DNA from: an uncultured Eubacteriales bacterium
Lineage (GTDB): Bacteria; Bacillota; Clostridia; Oscillospirales; Oscillospiraceae
Length of the DNA: 63,891 bases
Assembly: GCA_900549885.1 (NCBI GenBank)
Contig: URQA01000004.1
Location: 1 to 63,891 of the forward strand
Direction of reading: 5' to 3'
The position numbers and the translations under genes are program-made. Of the stretch, positions 49,662 through 59,100 are shown one piece after another. The notes under the pieces are model-generated. The model was given only the letters and a program-made list of their open reading frames with translations, searched no databases and was not told the origin of the DNA. Within the stretch, counting starts at the first letter, position 1, and each line of letters starts with the position of its first letter.

Positions 49662-51149
49662 TCACCTCAACATCTCCAGCACCTGGTCCACCATGTGCTC
49701 CTTCTCCGTCACAATCTGGAAGCGGACCTTCCTGTCCTTCAGTCCGGCAAGGGGCGCGGGGGCCTCCACGCCGGTGACCTGTGTCAGCTGATCCAGGATG
49801 CCGGTGCCCTGGGCCAGCTGCGTCACCCCCAGAGCAGGCAAAACACTGGAGCAGAACTTGAATGGGCTGGCGGTGGACACCACCAGGGCGGGGGTATTGT
49901 CCCCCGTTCCCTTACGGTACTTATCCAGCACACCGAAGGCCACTGCGGTGTGGGGATCGATGAGGTAGCCCTTTTCCTTCCACACCTCGCCGATGACCTG
50001 GGCGGTCTCCCGGTCGTCGCAGCAGCCGGAGGCAAAAACGCCATCCAGCTTTTCTTTCACCTCGTCGCTCACCTGATAGCGCCCAGCTGTATTGAGCCGG
50101 CCCATATAGTCCCGCACCGCCGCGTCGTCGCCCCCGGTCATCTCAAAGAGCATCCGCTCCAGGTTGCTGGAGATGAGGATGTCCATAGAAGGAGACATGG
50201 TGTTGTAAAACGCACGGTTACGGTCGTACACACCAGTGTGCAAAAAGTCGGTGAGCACGTTGTTGGCGTTGGACGCGCAGAGGAGGGTCTTGATGGGCAC
50301 CCCCATCTTCCTGGCGTAGTAGCCAGCCAGAATATTGCCGAAGTTGCCCGTGGGAACGCACACGTTCACCTGCTGCCCCGCCTGGATGGCCCCGCTTTTC
50401 AGCAGGTCGCAGTAGGCGGAAACATAGTATACGACCTGTGGCAGAACTCTGCCCCAGTTGATGGAGTTGGCGGAGGACAGGAAATAGCCCCGGCCGGCCA
50501 GTTCTTCTGCCAGCGCTCGGTCAGAGAACAGCTTCTTCACCCCGGTCTGGGCGTCGTCAAAGTTGCCCACCACTGAGCATACCCCCACATTGCCCCCTTC
50601 CTGAGTGACCATTTGGAGCTCCTGAATGGCGGATACTCCGTCCTTAGGATAGAACACCAGGATGCGGGTGCGTTCCACATCCCGGAAGCCCTCCAGTGCG
50701 GCCTTGCCCGTGTCGCCGGAGGTGGCCACCAGGATGCACACCGTCTTATCCTCCGCTGTCTTAGTCAGGGAGGCGGTGAGCAGATGGGGCAGCATCTGAA
50801 GCGCCATATCCTTGAAGGCGCAGGTAGGCCCGTGCCACAGCTCCAAGCACCAGGTATTTCCATCCACCGGGCGCACCGGGGCCACGTCTGGGTGGGAGAA
50901 CTTTCCATTCCCATAGGCCGCTGCGGCAAAGGCGGACAGCTCCGCGGAGGAGAAGTCCTGCAAAAAGCTCTGCATCACATATACCGCCCGCTGCTGATAG
51001 GACATGTCCTTCAGCTGCTCCAGCGCGCCGTGGGGCAAATGGAGGAACGCCTCGGGGGTCATGAGCCCTCCGTCCGGCGCCAATCCCCTGACGATGGCCT
51101 GGGCGGCGGTCATCCGCAGGCTTTTGTCTCTTGTGCTGACATAGTTCAT
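49662..51149 (-). CDS. thrC: Threonine synthase
   Basis: Converts O-phosphohomoserine to threonine with PLP. 495 residues, the long bacterial/yeast-type form. Opens N-Y-V-S-T-R, G-L-A-P-D-G-G-L near 22; the Schiff-base Lys is in T-C-A-F-K-D near 113; A-T-S-G-D-T-G-K-A near 145 binds phosphate; V-P-T-G-N-F-G-N near 268. ATG 51149 overlaps the dipeptidase stop (ATGA). No homoserine kinase or dehydrogenase gene is adjacent. Confidence 0.97.
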   Translation of the reverse strand: MNYVSTRDKSLRMTAAQAIVRGLAPDGGLMTPEAFLHLPHGALEQLKDMSYQQRAVYVMQSFLQDFSSAELSAFAAAAYGNGKFSHPDVAPVRPVDGNTWCLELWHGPTCAFKDMALQMLPHLLTASLTKTAEDKTVCILVATSGDTGKAALEGFRDVERTRILVFYPKDGVSAIQELQMVTQEGGNVGVCSVVGNFDDAQTGVKKLFSDRALAEELAGRGYFLSSANSINWGRVLPQVVYYVSAYCDLLKSGAIQAGQQVNVCVPTGNFGNILAGYYARKMGVPIKTLLCASNANNVLTDFLHTGVYDRNRAFYNTMSPSMDILISSNLERMLFEMTGGDDAAVRDYMGRLNTAGRYQVSDEVKEKLDGVFASGCCDDRETAQVIGEVWKEKGYLIDPHTAVAFGVLDKYRKGTGDNTPALVVSTASPFKFCSSVLPALGVTQLAQGTGILDQLTQVTGVEAPAPLAGLKDRKVRFQIVTEKEHMVDQVLEMLR

Positions 51150-52075
51150 AATTGACTCACGACCCTCATGAAATTATGGTAGAAAAGATGTTCCAGAAGC
51201 GACTCTTTATAGTTGAGCTGGAGCAGCCGCTCATAAAATACCGCCCAGCCGGCGATATCCGGGACGCCCTTCACCGGCTCGCAGCCGTCCAGGTCGCCTC
51301 CCAGAGCCACGGTATGCTCCCCACCCAGGGCGAGGAAGTGCTCCAAATGGGCGGTGAGGGCGTCCACGTCCTCCCGTCCGCCCACAAATTCCCGGCACAG
51401 GTTCAGTCCCACAACACCCTGGTTTTTTATTATGGCAGTAAACTGCTCATCCGTCAAGTTCCTTGTGTGGGGGCAGACCGCCCTGGCGTTGGAGTGGCTG
51501 GCGATCACCGGCCGCCGAGCCATCTCCAACACGTCCCAAAAGCCCGGGACGGATAGGTGGGACACGTCCACCAGCATCCCCAGCCGCTCCATCTCCCGGA
51601 CAAAGGCTCTGCCCTGTCCGCTCAGCCCTCGGGACCGCTCCTGGCAGTTGGTACCGGACAGGAGATTGGGGTTGTTCCAGGTCAGATTCACCGCCCGTAC
51701 GCCCCGGGCATAGGCCAACCGCAGCTGGTCCAAATCGCAGTTCAGGCTGTGGGCGCCCTCCACGGACAGAAAGGCCGCGATTTTCCCCTGCCTATGGGCC
51801 TGCTGAGCATCCTCCCCATTTCTGCATTGGACCACTGCATCGCTGTGGGCCTCCATCTGGCGGCAAAACAGGGCGTACTGTTCCTCATAGGCTTGGTGGG
51901 CGTTCTTGCCCGTCTTGGGGTCATCCACGCTGAATAAGGCGAAAAACTGGCAATACCGGCCAAACCGCCCGCCCCGGGTCAGATCCACTGCCCCATCGTT
52001 GTCCGCCAGGTCCTGTCCTGTTTCCCAGCAGCGCAGGATGGTGTCGCAGTGTCCGTCAAACACGCTGATCTCCAA
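51146..52075 (-). CDS. Renal dipeptidase-like M19 membrane dipeptidase
   Basis: 309 residues, amidohydrolase barrel. Metal ligands: D-G-H-C-D near 8-12, the bridging Glu in V-E-G-A-H near 104, H-L-S near 177 and S-H-S-N-A-R near 198-203. G-L-N near 226 and G-G-D-L-D-G near 262 complete the family pattern. Bacterial members cleave dipeptides, including D-residue ones. No signal peptide. Coupled to thrC by a 4-nt overlap, possibly peptide salvage beside amino-acid synthesis. Confidence 0.94.
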   Translation of the reverse strand: MEISVFDGHCDTILRCWETGQDLADNDGAVDLTRGGRFGRYCQFFALFSVDDPKTGKNAHQAYEEQYALFCRQMEAHSDAVVQCRNGEDAQQAHRQGKIAAFLSVEGAHSLNCDLDQLRLAYARGVRAVNLTWNNPNLLSGTNCQERSRGLSGQGRAFVREMERLGMLVDVSHLSVPGFWDVLEMARRPVIASHSNARAVCPHTRNLTDEQFTAIIKNQGVVGLNLCREFVGGREDVDALTAHLEHFLALGGEHTVALGGDLDGCEPVKGVPDIAGWAVFYERLLQLNYKESLLEHLFYHNFMRVVSQL

Positions 52076-52089
52076 CTGAACTCATCTCC

Positions 52090-52461
52090 TCAAAAGGCGC
52101 TTTCGATGTAGGTGACGACCGGGCGGACGGTCTGCTCTCCCTGGGGAGCGTATACCTCCGCCACGTCAAATCGGGGCTGAAGCGGCCCCGGATGCTCCTG
52201 TAGGTACAGCTCCGCCGCAGTCCGCAGCTTCCGCTGTTTCTCCGCCGTGACAAAGGCTCGGGCAGGGGCGAAAGAACTCCCCCGGCGGAGCTTGACCTCT
52301 ACAAAGGCCAGCACCCCGTCCTTCTGCGCCACGATGTCCAGCTCCCCAAAACGGCAACAGTAGTTGCGCGCCAGCACCGTCCATCCCTTCCGCTCCAGGT
52401 CGCAGGCTACCAACGCCTCCCCCCACCGACCCAGGCGGCGGGCCTCTCCCCCGCCTTTCAC
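52090..52461 (-). CDS. yraN: YraN/UPF0102 endonuclease-fold protein
   Basis: 123 residues from GTG 52461, which overlaps the rnhB stop as GTGA. An ATG at 52497 is possible but has no ribosome site and would overlap rnhB by 40 nt. Restriction endonuclease-like core: L-G-R-W-G-E-A-L-V-A near 10-19, G-E-L-D-I-V near 38 and F-V-E-V-K near 54 (the Glu/Asp/Lys catalytic pattern). Homologues may act in recombination or repair, but function is not settled. Follows rnhB, a common arrangement. Confidence 0.9.
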   Translation of the reverse strand: MKGGGEARRLGRWGEALVACDLERKGWTVLARNYCCRFGELDIVAQKDGVLAFVEVKLRRGSSFAPARAFVTAEKQRKLRTAAELYLQEHPGPLQPRFDVAEVYAPQGEQTVRPVVTYIESAF

Positions 52462-53069
52462 AGCTTTTTCAAATAACTGCGCCTGTGAATCGGACATGGC
52501 CCATATTCGCGCAGCCGCTCATAGTGAAGCTTAGTGGGATAGCCCTTGTGCCGCTGGAACTCATATTGGGGATAGCGTTGGGCCATTTCCTCCATATAAC
52601 GATCCCGGCTGACCTTAGCCAAAATGGATGCCGCGGCGATGCTGGCCGAGCGGCTGTCCCCCTTCACCACCGTCTCGTGTGGCATCTGAATGGCATAGCG
52701 GCTGCCGTGGTCCCGGTTGCCATCCACCAGCAAGTAGTCTGCCGCCGGGACCAGTCCTTCCGCCGCCTGCTTCATAGCCTTGATACGGCTGTTGAGGATG
52801 TCAATCTGGTCAATCTCCTCCGGTTCCACCCAGGACACCGACCAAGCCAGGGCCTGCTCCTTGATCTGCTCAAACAGGATCTCCCGGCGGCGGGGCGTCA
52901 CCTGCTTGGAATCGTTCAGATAAGGCAACTCCACACCGAAGGGCAGGATAACCGCTGCGGCGTACACCCGTCCGGCCAAGGGGCCCGCCCCAGCCTCATC
53001 CGTCCCGGCAATGCGGGCAAAGCCCTGCCGGCCCAGGCGCCTCTCTATCTCCCAAAGGCCCACGGTCAT
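52458..53069 (-). CDS. rnhB: Ribonuclease HII
   Basis: Nicks at single ribonucleotides in DNA. 203 residues. G-T-D-E-A-G near 22-27 supplies Asp and Glu; D-G-N-R-D near 115 and D-S-R-S-A-S near 137 supply the other acids. The G-R-G motif of DEAGRG reads G-A-G here (codon GCG). This is the loop that recognises the ribonucleotide-deoxyribonucleotide junction in characterised enzymes. Otherwise complete. It overlaps the rbgA stop by 4 nt. Confidence 0.95.
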   Translation of the reverse strand: MTVGLWEIERRLGRQGFARIAGTDEAGAGPLAGRVYAAAVILPFGVELPYLNDSKQVTPRRREILFEQIKEQALAWSVSWVEPEEIDQIDILNSRIKAMKQAAEGLVPAADYLLVDGNRDHGSRYAIQMPHETVVKGDSRSASIAAASILAKVSRDRYMEEMAQRYPQYEFQRHKGYPTKLHYERLREYGPCPIHRRSYLKKL

Positions 53070-53938
53070 TCCTCCGCCCCCAGATTGAGGTCGTCTGGCG
53101 TCTCCAGGGTAAAGCGCCCTAACTTGCCCGCCCGGAACTCGTCCAGCAGCACTCGGGCCATCCGCCCGGTATCCGCCTCACCTCCAGAGATGAGCATGCC
53201 CCGTTTTCGGGCACACTGCTCCAGTAGCTCCCAGCCCGGCTGATTCGGGCTGACTGTGACTTTATACCGTTCCTCCAGGCTCTCAGGATAGCGGTCCCGC
53301 AGCAGTTCCAATAGGGAGGCGGCCAACTCCTCGCTGTCCATCACCTCATCCCGCACCGCCCCGGTAAAGGCCAGGTGAAGCCCGGTGGTCTCATCGTCGA
53401 ATTTCGGCCAGAGGATGCCTGGGGTATCCAGCAGGTCCATCCCTGCGTCCACACTCACCCACTGCTTTCCCCGGGTGACGCCGGGACGGTCCCCTGCTTT
53501 GGCGGACTTGCGCTTGGCTACCTTGTTGATGAAGGTGGACTTCCCCACATTGGGCACCCCTACCACCATCACCCGCACCGGGCGGCCTACCTGGCCCTTG
53601 GCTTTCCACTGGGCAATTTTTTCCTTTAGAGCCAAACGAACCTCAGCGGCAAACTGACCGACGCCTTTGCCGGTCTTGGCGTCCGTCTCCAGCACTGCAT
53701 ACCTCTTGTCCCGATACCAAGCTTTCCAAGCCGCCGTCTGATCCGGGTCGGCCTGGTCTGCCCGATTAAAAATCACCATTCTGGGTTTGCCTCCCACCAT
53801 GGTGTCGATATCCGGATTACGGCTGGAAATAGGGATGCGGGCATCCACCACCTCGGCCACCAAATCCACGAATTTGAGATCCTCCGCCATCTGCCGCCGG
53901 GTCTTGGTCATATGGCCGGGATACCATTGGATGTTCAC
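53066..53938 (-). CDS. rbgA: Ribosome biogenesis GTPase RbgA/YlqF
   Basis: Late 50S assembly GTPase. 290 residues. Opens W-Y-P-G-H-M-T-K. Circularly permuted: G4 N-R-A-D near 58 (Arg instead of the usual Lys), G1 G-V-P-N-V-G-K-S-T near 128, G2 in P-G-V-T near 155, G3 D-T-P-G near 172. A C-terminal ANTAR-like RNA-binding domain follows. Lies between rplS and rnhB as in Bacillus. Confidence 0.97.
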   Translation of the reverse strand: MNIQWYPGHMTKTRRQMAEDLKFVDLVAEVVDARIPISSRNPDIDTMVGGKPRMVIFNRADQADPDQTAAWKAWYRDKRYAVLETDAKTGKGVGQFAAEVRLALKEKIAQWKAKGQVGRPVRVMVVGVPNVGKSTFINKVAKRKSAKAGDRPGVTRGKQWVSVDAGMDLLDTPGILWPKFDDETTGLHLAFTGAVRDEVMDSEELAASLLELLRDRYPESLEERYKVTVSPNQPGWELLEQCARKRGMLISGGEADTGRMARVLLDEFRAGKLGRFTLETPDDLNLGAEE

Positions 53939-54009
53939 CTCTCCGTCCTCCTTTGTGTATCATCGTTTATTATACTAAATTTTGCCACGGCTGAAAAGTG
54001 CTCGATGTG

Positions 54010-54040
54010 AAAAAAAGGAGCGGTGTCCCGCTCCTTTTTT
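54010..54040 (-). terminator. Terminator after rplS
   Basis: A 13-bp stem (54011-54023 with 54028-54040) with A- and T-runs at its base. On the minus strand it ends in seven T. Confidence 0.92.
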
Positions 54041-54054
54041 ATGGATACCAAATA

Positions 54055-54396
54055 TTACAGGCTCTCCTTGACCTTGGCAGCCTTGCCTACACGATCACGC
54101 AGATAGTAGAGCTTAGCGCGGCGCACTTTACCCTTGCGGACAACCTCGATCTTCTCCACCGTGGGGGCGTGCAGGGGGAACACCTTCTCTACGCCCACGC
54201 CGTAGGACAGGCGGCGGACGGTAACAGTCTCGCCGATACCGCCGTGCTTTTTGGCGATAACAGTGCCCTCGAACACCTGGATACGCTCACGGTTGCCTTC
54301 CTTAACACGGATGTGAACACGCACGGTATCGCCCACATTGCAGGAAGGGGCCTCGTCCTTCTTATACTTGTTGCTGAACTGCTGAATTAAATCCAT
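54055..54396 (-). CDS. rplS: 50S ribosomal protein L19
   Basis: 113 residues, standard length. V-G-D-T-V-R-V-H-I-R-V-K-E-G near 21-34, R-I-Q-V-F-E-G near 38-44, and K-V-R-R-A-K-L-Y-Y-L-R near 90-100. Located between the 30S and 50S subunits near the 16S decoding side. Own sigma-A promoter. A terminator separates it from rbgA. Confidence 0.98.
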   Translation of the reverse strand: MDLIQQFSNKYKKDEAPSCNVGDTVRVHIRVKEGNRERIQVFEGTVIAKKHGGIGETVTVRRLSYGVGVEKVFPLHAPTVEKIEVVRKGKVRRAKLYYLRDRVGKAAKVKESL

Positions 54397-54471
54397 GATT
54401 TTCCTCCTTGATATAGGCGTTCATGCACCATAACTGCGCTGTGCAGAGGACCACCCTTTTAGACCAAGGTA

Positions 54472-54500
54472 TTTTACCACATATGTTTGGGAAAGGCAAG
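54472..54500 (-). promoter_or_regulatory. Sigma-A promoter of rplS
   Basis: On the minus strand, TTGCCT (54495-54500), 17 nt, TAAAAT (54472-54477). The leader is about 70 nt. Confidence 0.7.
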
Positions 54501-54509
54501 CACTTTTTC

Positions 54510-55073
54510 CTAGATTTTTTCCCGTTTCCTCAGGAGGGTCAGTCCAAACAGCCATACCGCCGCCAGCAACAGGGTAAAATTGGCATACGATACTGCCGCG
54601 GCTGCCCCAATGCCTGCCAGCAGCCCAACCAAAACCCCGGCGGCGCCATCTGCCGCCCGCTCTCCCGTCTGTGCTCCAAATAGGGCGGACAGCACACACC
54701 ACAGCGCCCTGCCTCCATCTAAGGGCAGAACTGGCATCAGGTTGAACAGCCCCAGGCCGAAGCTCACTCCTGCTAACAGGTAGTTTCCAAATTGAGCGCA
54801 AATTCCCCCTGTCACCAGATTGACCGCCGGGCCGGCCAGAGCCACTGCCAATTCCCGTCCATAGGACAACCCCGCGGGATACTCCATGTTCAGTTCCAGC
54901 CCCACCGCGGACAGAGACAGCCACCGGGGCCGTCCTCCCAATGCCGCGCCTACCAGCAAATGTCCCAATTCATGGACTACACAGGCCAGCACTCCCCAGC
55001 CCAACAGTCCCACTCCCTCGTCCAGCCAAAACATCACCGCCATGGTCAGCAGAAAACCGGGAGTGATCCTCAC
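54510..55073 (-). CDS. spoIVFB: SpoIVFB-type M50 site-2 protease
   Basis: 187 residues with about six membrane segments. The zinc site H-E-L-G-H lies near 34-38; the second motif N-L-M-P-V-L-P-L-D-G-G-R near 112-123 gives the Asp ligand. In Bacillus SpoIVFB cleaves pro-sigma-K in the mother cell. GTG 55073 (M-R-I-T-P-G-F) is favoured over ATG 55091 because GAGG lies 8 nt upstream of the GTG. It is 10 nt after an M23-domain gene, the spoIVFA-spoIVFB arrangement. A C-terminal CBS domain, present in Bacillus SpoIVFB, is missing here. No sigma-K gene is in the window. Confidence 0.82.
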   Translation of the reverse strand: MRITPGFLLTMAVMFWLDEGVGLLGWGVLACVVHELGHLLVGAALGGRPRWLSLSAVGLELNMEYPAGLSYGRELAVALAGPAVNLVTGGICAQFGNYLLAGVSFGLGLFNLMPVLPLDGGRALWCVLSALFGAQTGERAADGAAGVLVGLLAGIGAAAAVSYANFTLLLAAVWLFGLTLLRKREKI

Positions 55074-55083
55074 CCACCTGCCC

Positions 55084-56049
55084 TCAGCCATCCAAATCCA
55101 AGTAATAGGCCGGATTGAGCCGGATCCCATCCTTCTCAATAGAAAAATGCAGATGCGGACCGGTGGCATTGCCAGTCTCCCCTGACTTGGCGATAACCTG
55201 TCCACAGGTCACGACATCCCCCTTGCTCACCAGAAGCTTGTCACAGTGGGCGTAAAAGGTAGATACGCCGTTGGCGTGGTCAATCTTCAGGTAAAGCCCA
55301 AATACGTCATCCTCCCCGATATAGCGTACCGTTCCATCCGCGTAAGCCAAGATATCGGTTCCCTTGCTCACTCCAATGTCCACCGCATTATGAAAGGAAT
55401 AGTCTCCGTCCACCGGATGGTCCCGAAAACCGAAGGCGGAGGTGACGGTCCCCGCCACGGGGACAGCCGTCTCCTCCAGCCCCAAGTTATAATATTGCAG
55501 ACTGACCCGTTCCGGCAGCGCCTGCCCCTGATCGTCATATGCCTGGGCCACCGCCGTCACTACCGCTTCCTCTTCTGAAGGCAGCTGCGTTTCCTGTTCC
55601 TGCCCTCCCCCACTGTCCGCCCGGACGGTCTGCTGAAAGGCCGGCAGGCTGCCAAAGGCAGGGTGGGCAGCCCGGCTGGGATAGCCTGGGAGCTCCGGCT
55701 GTTCTACCGCGGCCAGATCATTCTGCCCAGTCTGTCCGTTCTCCTGGAGACCGGTCAGGTCCGCCCAAAACACCTCCAGAGCCTCCAGGACACTTCCTTC
55801 CTCAGACAAGGTCTGTCCAAAGGCAGTTACTGCTCCTTTAAAATCCGTGTCAGCCGTGAGGACAGACCGCCAAAACGCCATCTGGGCAGGCAGCACGCCC
55901 CGTCCGAAAAACACCAACAGAAACAGCGCCAGACTTGCCCCCAGTTGGATGAGCCGTCTCTTCTCTCTGGCACACATCCCGCCGCTCTTTTTTCTCGTTC
56001 CTGTCCGGCTGCCGCGGCCTGCGGTCCGCCGTCTGTACATGGTATCCAT
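55084..56049 (-). CDS. spoIVFA: SpoIVFA-like membrane protein with intact LytM (M23) domain
   Basis: 321 residues. Very basic N-terminus (R-R-R-T-A-G-R-G-S-R), one transmembrane helix near 33-52, a variable Gln/Glu/Ser-rich linker to about 190, then an M23 domain. Its metal ligands are all visible: H-N-A-V-D near 220-224, Y-A-H near 270 and H-L-H near 299. SpoIVFA of Bacillus has a degenerate LytM domain and inhibits SpoIVFB. This one keeps the ligands, so it may bind zinc or cleave peptidoglycan, as SpoIIQ does in Clostridia. Start ATG 56049 with GGGGGC 6 nt upstream; a sigma-E-type promoter precedes it. Confidence 0.75.
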   Translation of the reverse strand: MDTMYRRRTAGRGSRTGTRKKSGGMCAREKRRLIQLGASLALFLLVFFGRGVLPAQMAFWRSVLTADTDFKGAVTAFGQTLSEEGSVLEALEVFWADLTGLQENGQTGQNDLAAVEQPELPGYPSRAAHPAFGSLPAFQQTVRADSGGGQEQETQLPSEEEAVVTAVAQAYDDQGQALPERVSLQYYNLGLEETAVPVAGTVTSAFGFRDHPVDGDYSFHNAVDIGVSKGTDILAYADGTVRYIGEDDVFGLYLKIDHANGVSTFYAHCDKLLVSKGDVVTCGQVIAKSGETGNATGPHLHFSIEKDGIRLNPAYYLDLDG

Positions 56050-56082
56050 CGTTGTGCCCCCTTGTCCTGCCGCGCTTGTCTT

Positions 56083-56112
56083 ACTCTATGATGCAGGGGG
56101 CAGTTTTATGCA
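56083..56112 (-). promoter_or_regulatory. Sigma-E-type promoter of the spoIVFA/FB-like pair
   Basis: On the minus strand, TGCATAAA (56105-56112), 14 nt, CATAGAGT (56083-56090). The -10 is nearly identical to that of sipL; the -35 keeps the ATA core only. Confidence 0.6.
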
Positions 56113-56122
56113 AACAATAACA

Positions 56123-56152
56123 GCGGGGCGCCCCGCAAACAGAGCGCCCCGC
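56123..56152 (-). terminator. Hairpin after the subtilase gene
   Basis: A 9-bp G+C-only stem (56123-56131 with 56144-56152), 12-nt loop. On the minus strand only a weak T content follows. Confidence 0.55.
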
Positions 56153-56168
56153 CTCCACTATCATATGT

Positions 56169-59100
56169 TCAATTTCGTCCGCTGGGGTAGTGTCGAATAA
56201 GCAGGCAGGACAACTCTCCCTGCACGGAAGCAGACCGAAACAGCCGGAAGCCTTCCGATGCCTGGATGCCATACAAGTGTTCTCCGGCGGCAATCCACAG
56301 CCGTCCGGACAGCTCGTCATACTCCATACCAGAGCGTTTCCCCGGGTCCTGGCCGATGGGAAGGACAAGGCCGGACGGCTCCAACTCCACCGCGCCCAAA
56401 TACGACATCACCTTTCCCACAGCCCCGGCGCTGTCTGCATACCAGCCGTTCCCATCGCTGTCAAAGGCAATGCCCAGCAGTTCCGCGCCGCCCAGTTGGC
56501 GGGATGCGTCCCCCGCCATGTAAAAACGCCCCTGGTTCAAGTCAATGGAAACCATCAGCTGGTCAGACACTGCCGTCAAATAGCCGCTCACCGGATCATA
56601 AGCCATGTCTCGGAAGCCATGTTCCGGCAACTGTTCCGGCCGGATATACCAGCTGCGGGACAGCTCCCGCTGTTCCAGCAGCTCCAAGCTTTCGACATCA
56701 TAGCTGTCCAGGCTGTAAACGGGGCAGTCCACCACCTCGTCCCATCCGCTGGGGGCCAAGAGAAAGATCACATCCTGTCCTTCCGGACCAGCTCCGGCGG
56801 CATAGGCCGCCGACACTCCCTCAGAGGGGAGCTGCGCACCGTCTGACGGACGCAAGGTCTGCCCGTCCAGGGTCACCCAGGTCCCGTCCAGGAGGGCCAT
56901 CAGGTCATTGGGTTTCTCCACATAAACCCGGCAGGCCGCCGACACGGACCGGCCGGCCGGTTGGGTGAGGGTGACGGTGATCTCCGTGCTCCCCGCCCCA
57001 CGGGCCGTGACGTTGCCCTTTTGATCCACCTGGGCTACAGAAGGATCCGCGCTGGAATACGCTATCTCATAGTCTCCGCCATCCACATACCAGGGACGGA
57101 TATCCTGAACCGTCAGCTGGAAGCTCCTCCCCGCCGAAAGGTGTCTGCTGTGATGGGACAATATCACCTTGCCCGCCTCGCCGTCCGGGGGGAATTCCGC
57201 GCTGGCATTCCCGGTGAGTACCAAAGCGTCATACGGCTCCGCCGGCAGGTCCCGGAGCTTGTCCAGCCTCCCGCCGTCCCCCTCCGGCCTCCAGACATAG
57301 AAGCCGGACTCCACCTTTGGCGTTGTCTCTGTATGGCTCCAATCCTCCCGGTAATAGGTGAAGTATACCTCTCCCGTCTCCTGGTCCGCCACAGCGGACA
57401 AAATGCTCTCCTCCAGTTCCAGCCCCAACCGGGCCAGCAGACTCGCCTCCCCAGCGGATAGGTCCAAGGCAAAGAGGGTCAGCATTTCCGGCTGACCGCA
57501 GCCCGCCAGGAGCACCAGCGTCCCGTCCGGGACACAGGCCAGGGCGTAAGGGTGGCGGAATCCCTCCATCAGATCATCTCCGATTGTCAGCACCCGCTCT
57601 GCCGTCTCCCCAGACAGGTCCACCCGCAGCAGCTGGTAGTCCGTCCCCTTCCGCACCAGGGCATAAAGCGCCCCGTCCGCCTGACTGTACGCCAGGTCCA
57701 GCACCTCGTCAGACAAAGGAGTCAACCCAAGGTCACATACATAGACCGGCTGAAAGGTGGTGGTGTCGATTGCATATAGCCGTCCGGTGTTCTGACTGCC
57801 GGCAGCGAAGAGGTAGCTGCCCACCGATTCAGCCGCGCACACTGAGCCGAGGTAATCCAGGAAACCGTCCGGCAGCTCCTCCGCCCCCTCTCGGACGGCG
57901 TACCAGCCGGAGGCATCATAATCCGCACCGTATGCGTAAAAGGTGTCCTCTGGCAACAGGGTGGTTTCTCCGTCCAGCAGCACATCTACTTCGTGCAGCG
58001 TCAGGTTTTGGGCGTAGTCCATCACTCCAATCTGCAGCGTCCCGCCGGCCATAGGCACGATATCGGTCACATCCAAGGTCAAGGTGGTGGAAGCGCCCCG
58101 GATCTTCTGGTCCAGCACCCGGACATCCAGCTCCCGCTCTCCGTCAGCAGAGAGCACCATAACACCTGCTACATAATAGTTGTCCCATACCGTCACATCC
58201 AGCAGCCGCCGTCCGTCCGCCTCTTCTCCAGCACGCACCGCAACCGACCGCACCTGGGGCGCGCGGCCGTCCACATAACAGGGAAATTCTATCGTCTCCT
58301 TGGCAAAGCTTCCCCCGGTGTCCTTCTCCCCCGTAATCCGGAGGGTGAAGGTGCTGCCGTCAGAAAGGCCATAGTCCCCTGGCACAAAGGAAAAGTCCTC
58401 GTCGTACAGACTCCATACCGCTGGAATCATCTGCTGATAAGCGTCCTGGTAACAAGATTTTGCCACATAGTCCGCTTGGCTTTGATACAGTGTGCGGCCC
58501 GCGCTGTCTAGGAACTCCACCGTAACATGCCGGGCGCTGCGCAGCAGGTCCAGGATCAGATCCGACACCATGCCGCCCTCTTCTCCCGTGGCGTTCAGGG
58601 CATTGGACCGCTCCGGAATGTATGCGGTATCCTGACCTACAGGGTTCATTCCCAAATAGCTGTTTTCGCCGGTCACGATTTCAAAGGGATAGGGGCTGTT
58701 GGAGGTCAGGGTTCCGTTCTCATTGGCGGCAGACTCTAACTGGGCAATATACATTGGGTCGAACAGGGGCGCACGGCTCCAGTCTCCGAAGAAAGCCAGA
58801 ATTGGGATGGACAAGTCCACGCCCTCCTCCTGTGTGGAGCGCAGGTGGACATAGCCCTCCACATAAATTCCATTTTCAAACGTCTCCCGGAGCGCTTTCT
58901 TCTCCGCCTCAGTCAATTTTATGCGCACAGTCACTTGGGTTTCCCCTTGGGCGGGCACCGTCACCAATACGGCGGTAGAGGCTGCGTCCCCGCCGCCGGG
59001 AGTCCCGCCAACAGAAGCAAAGGTCACCTCGGCATCCAGCTTTCTGGCCTTCTGGAGCATGAGTCCGTTCCCCGCTGTCTCCGTCAGGAGGGACGCCTCC

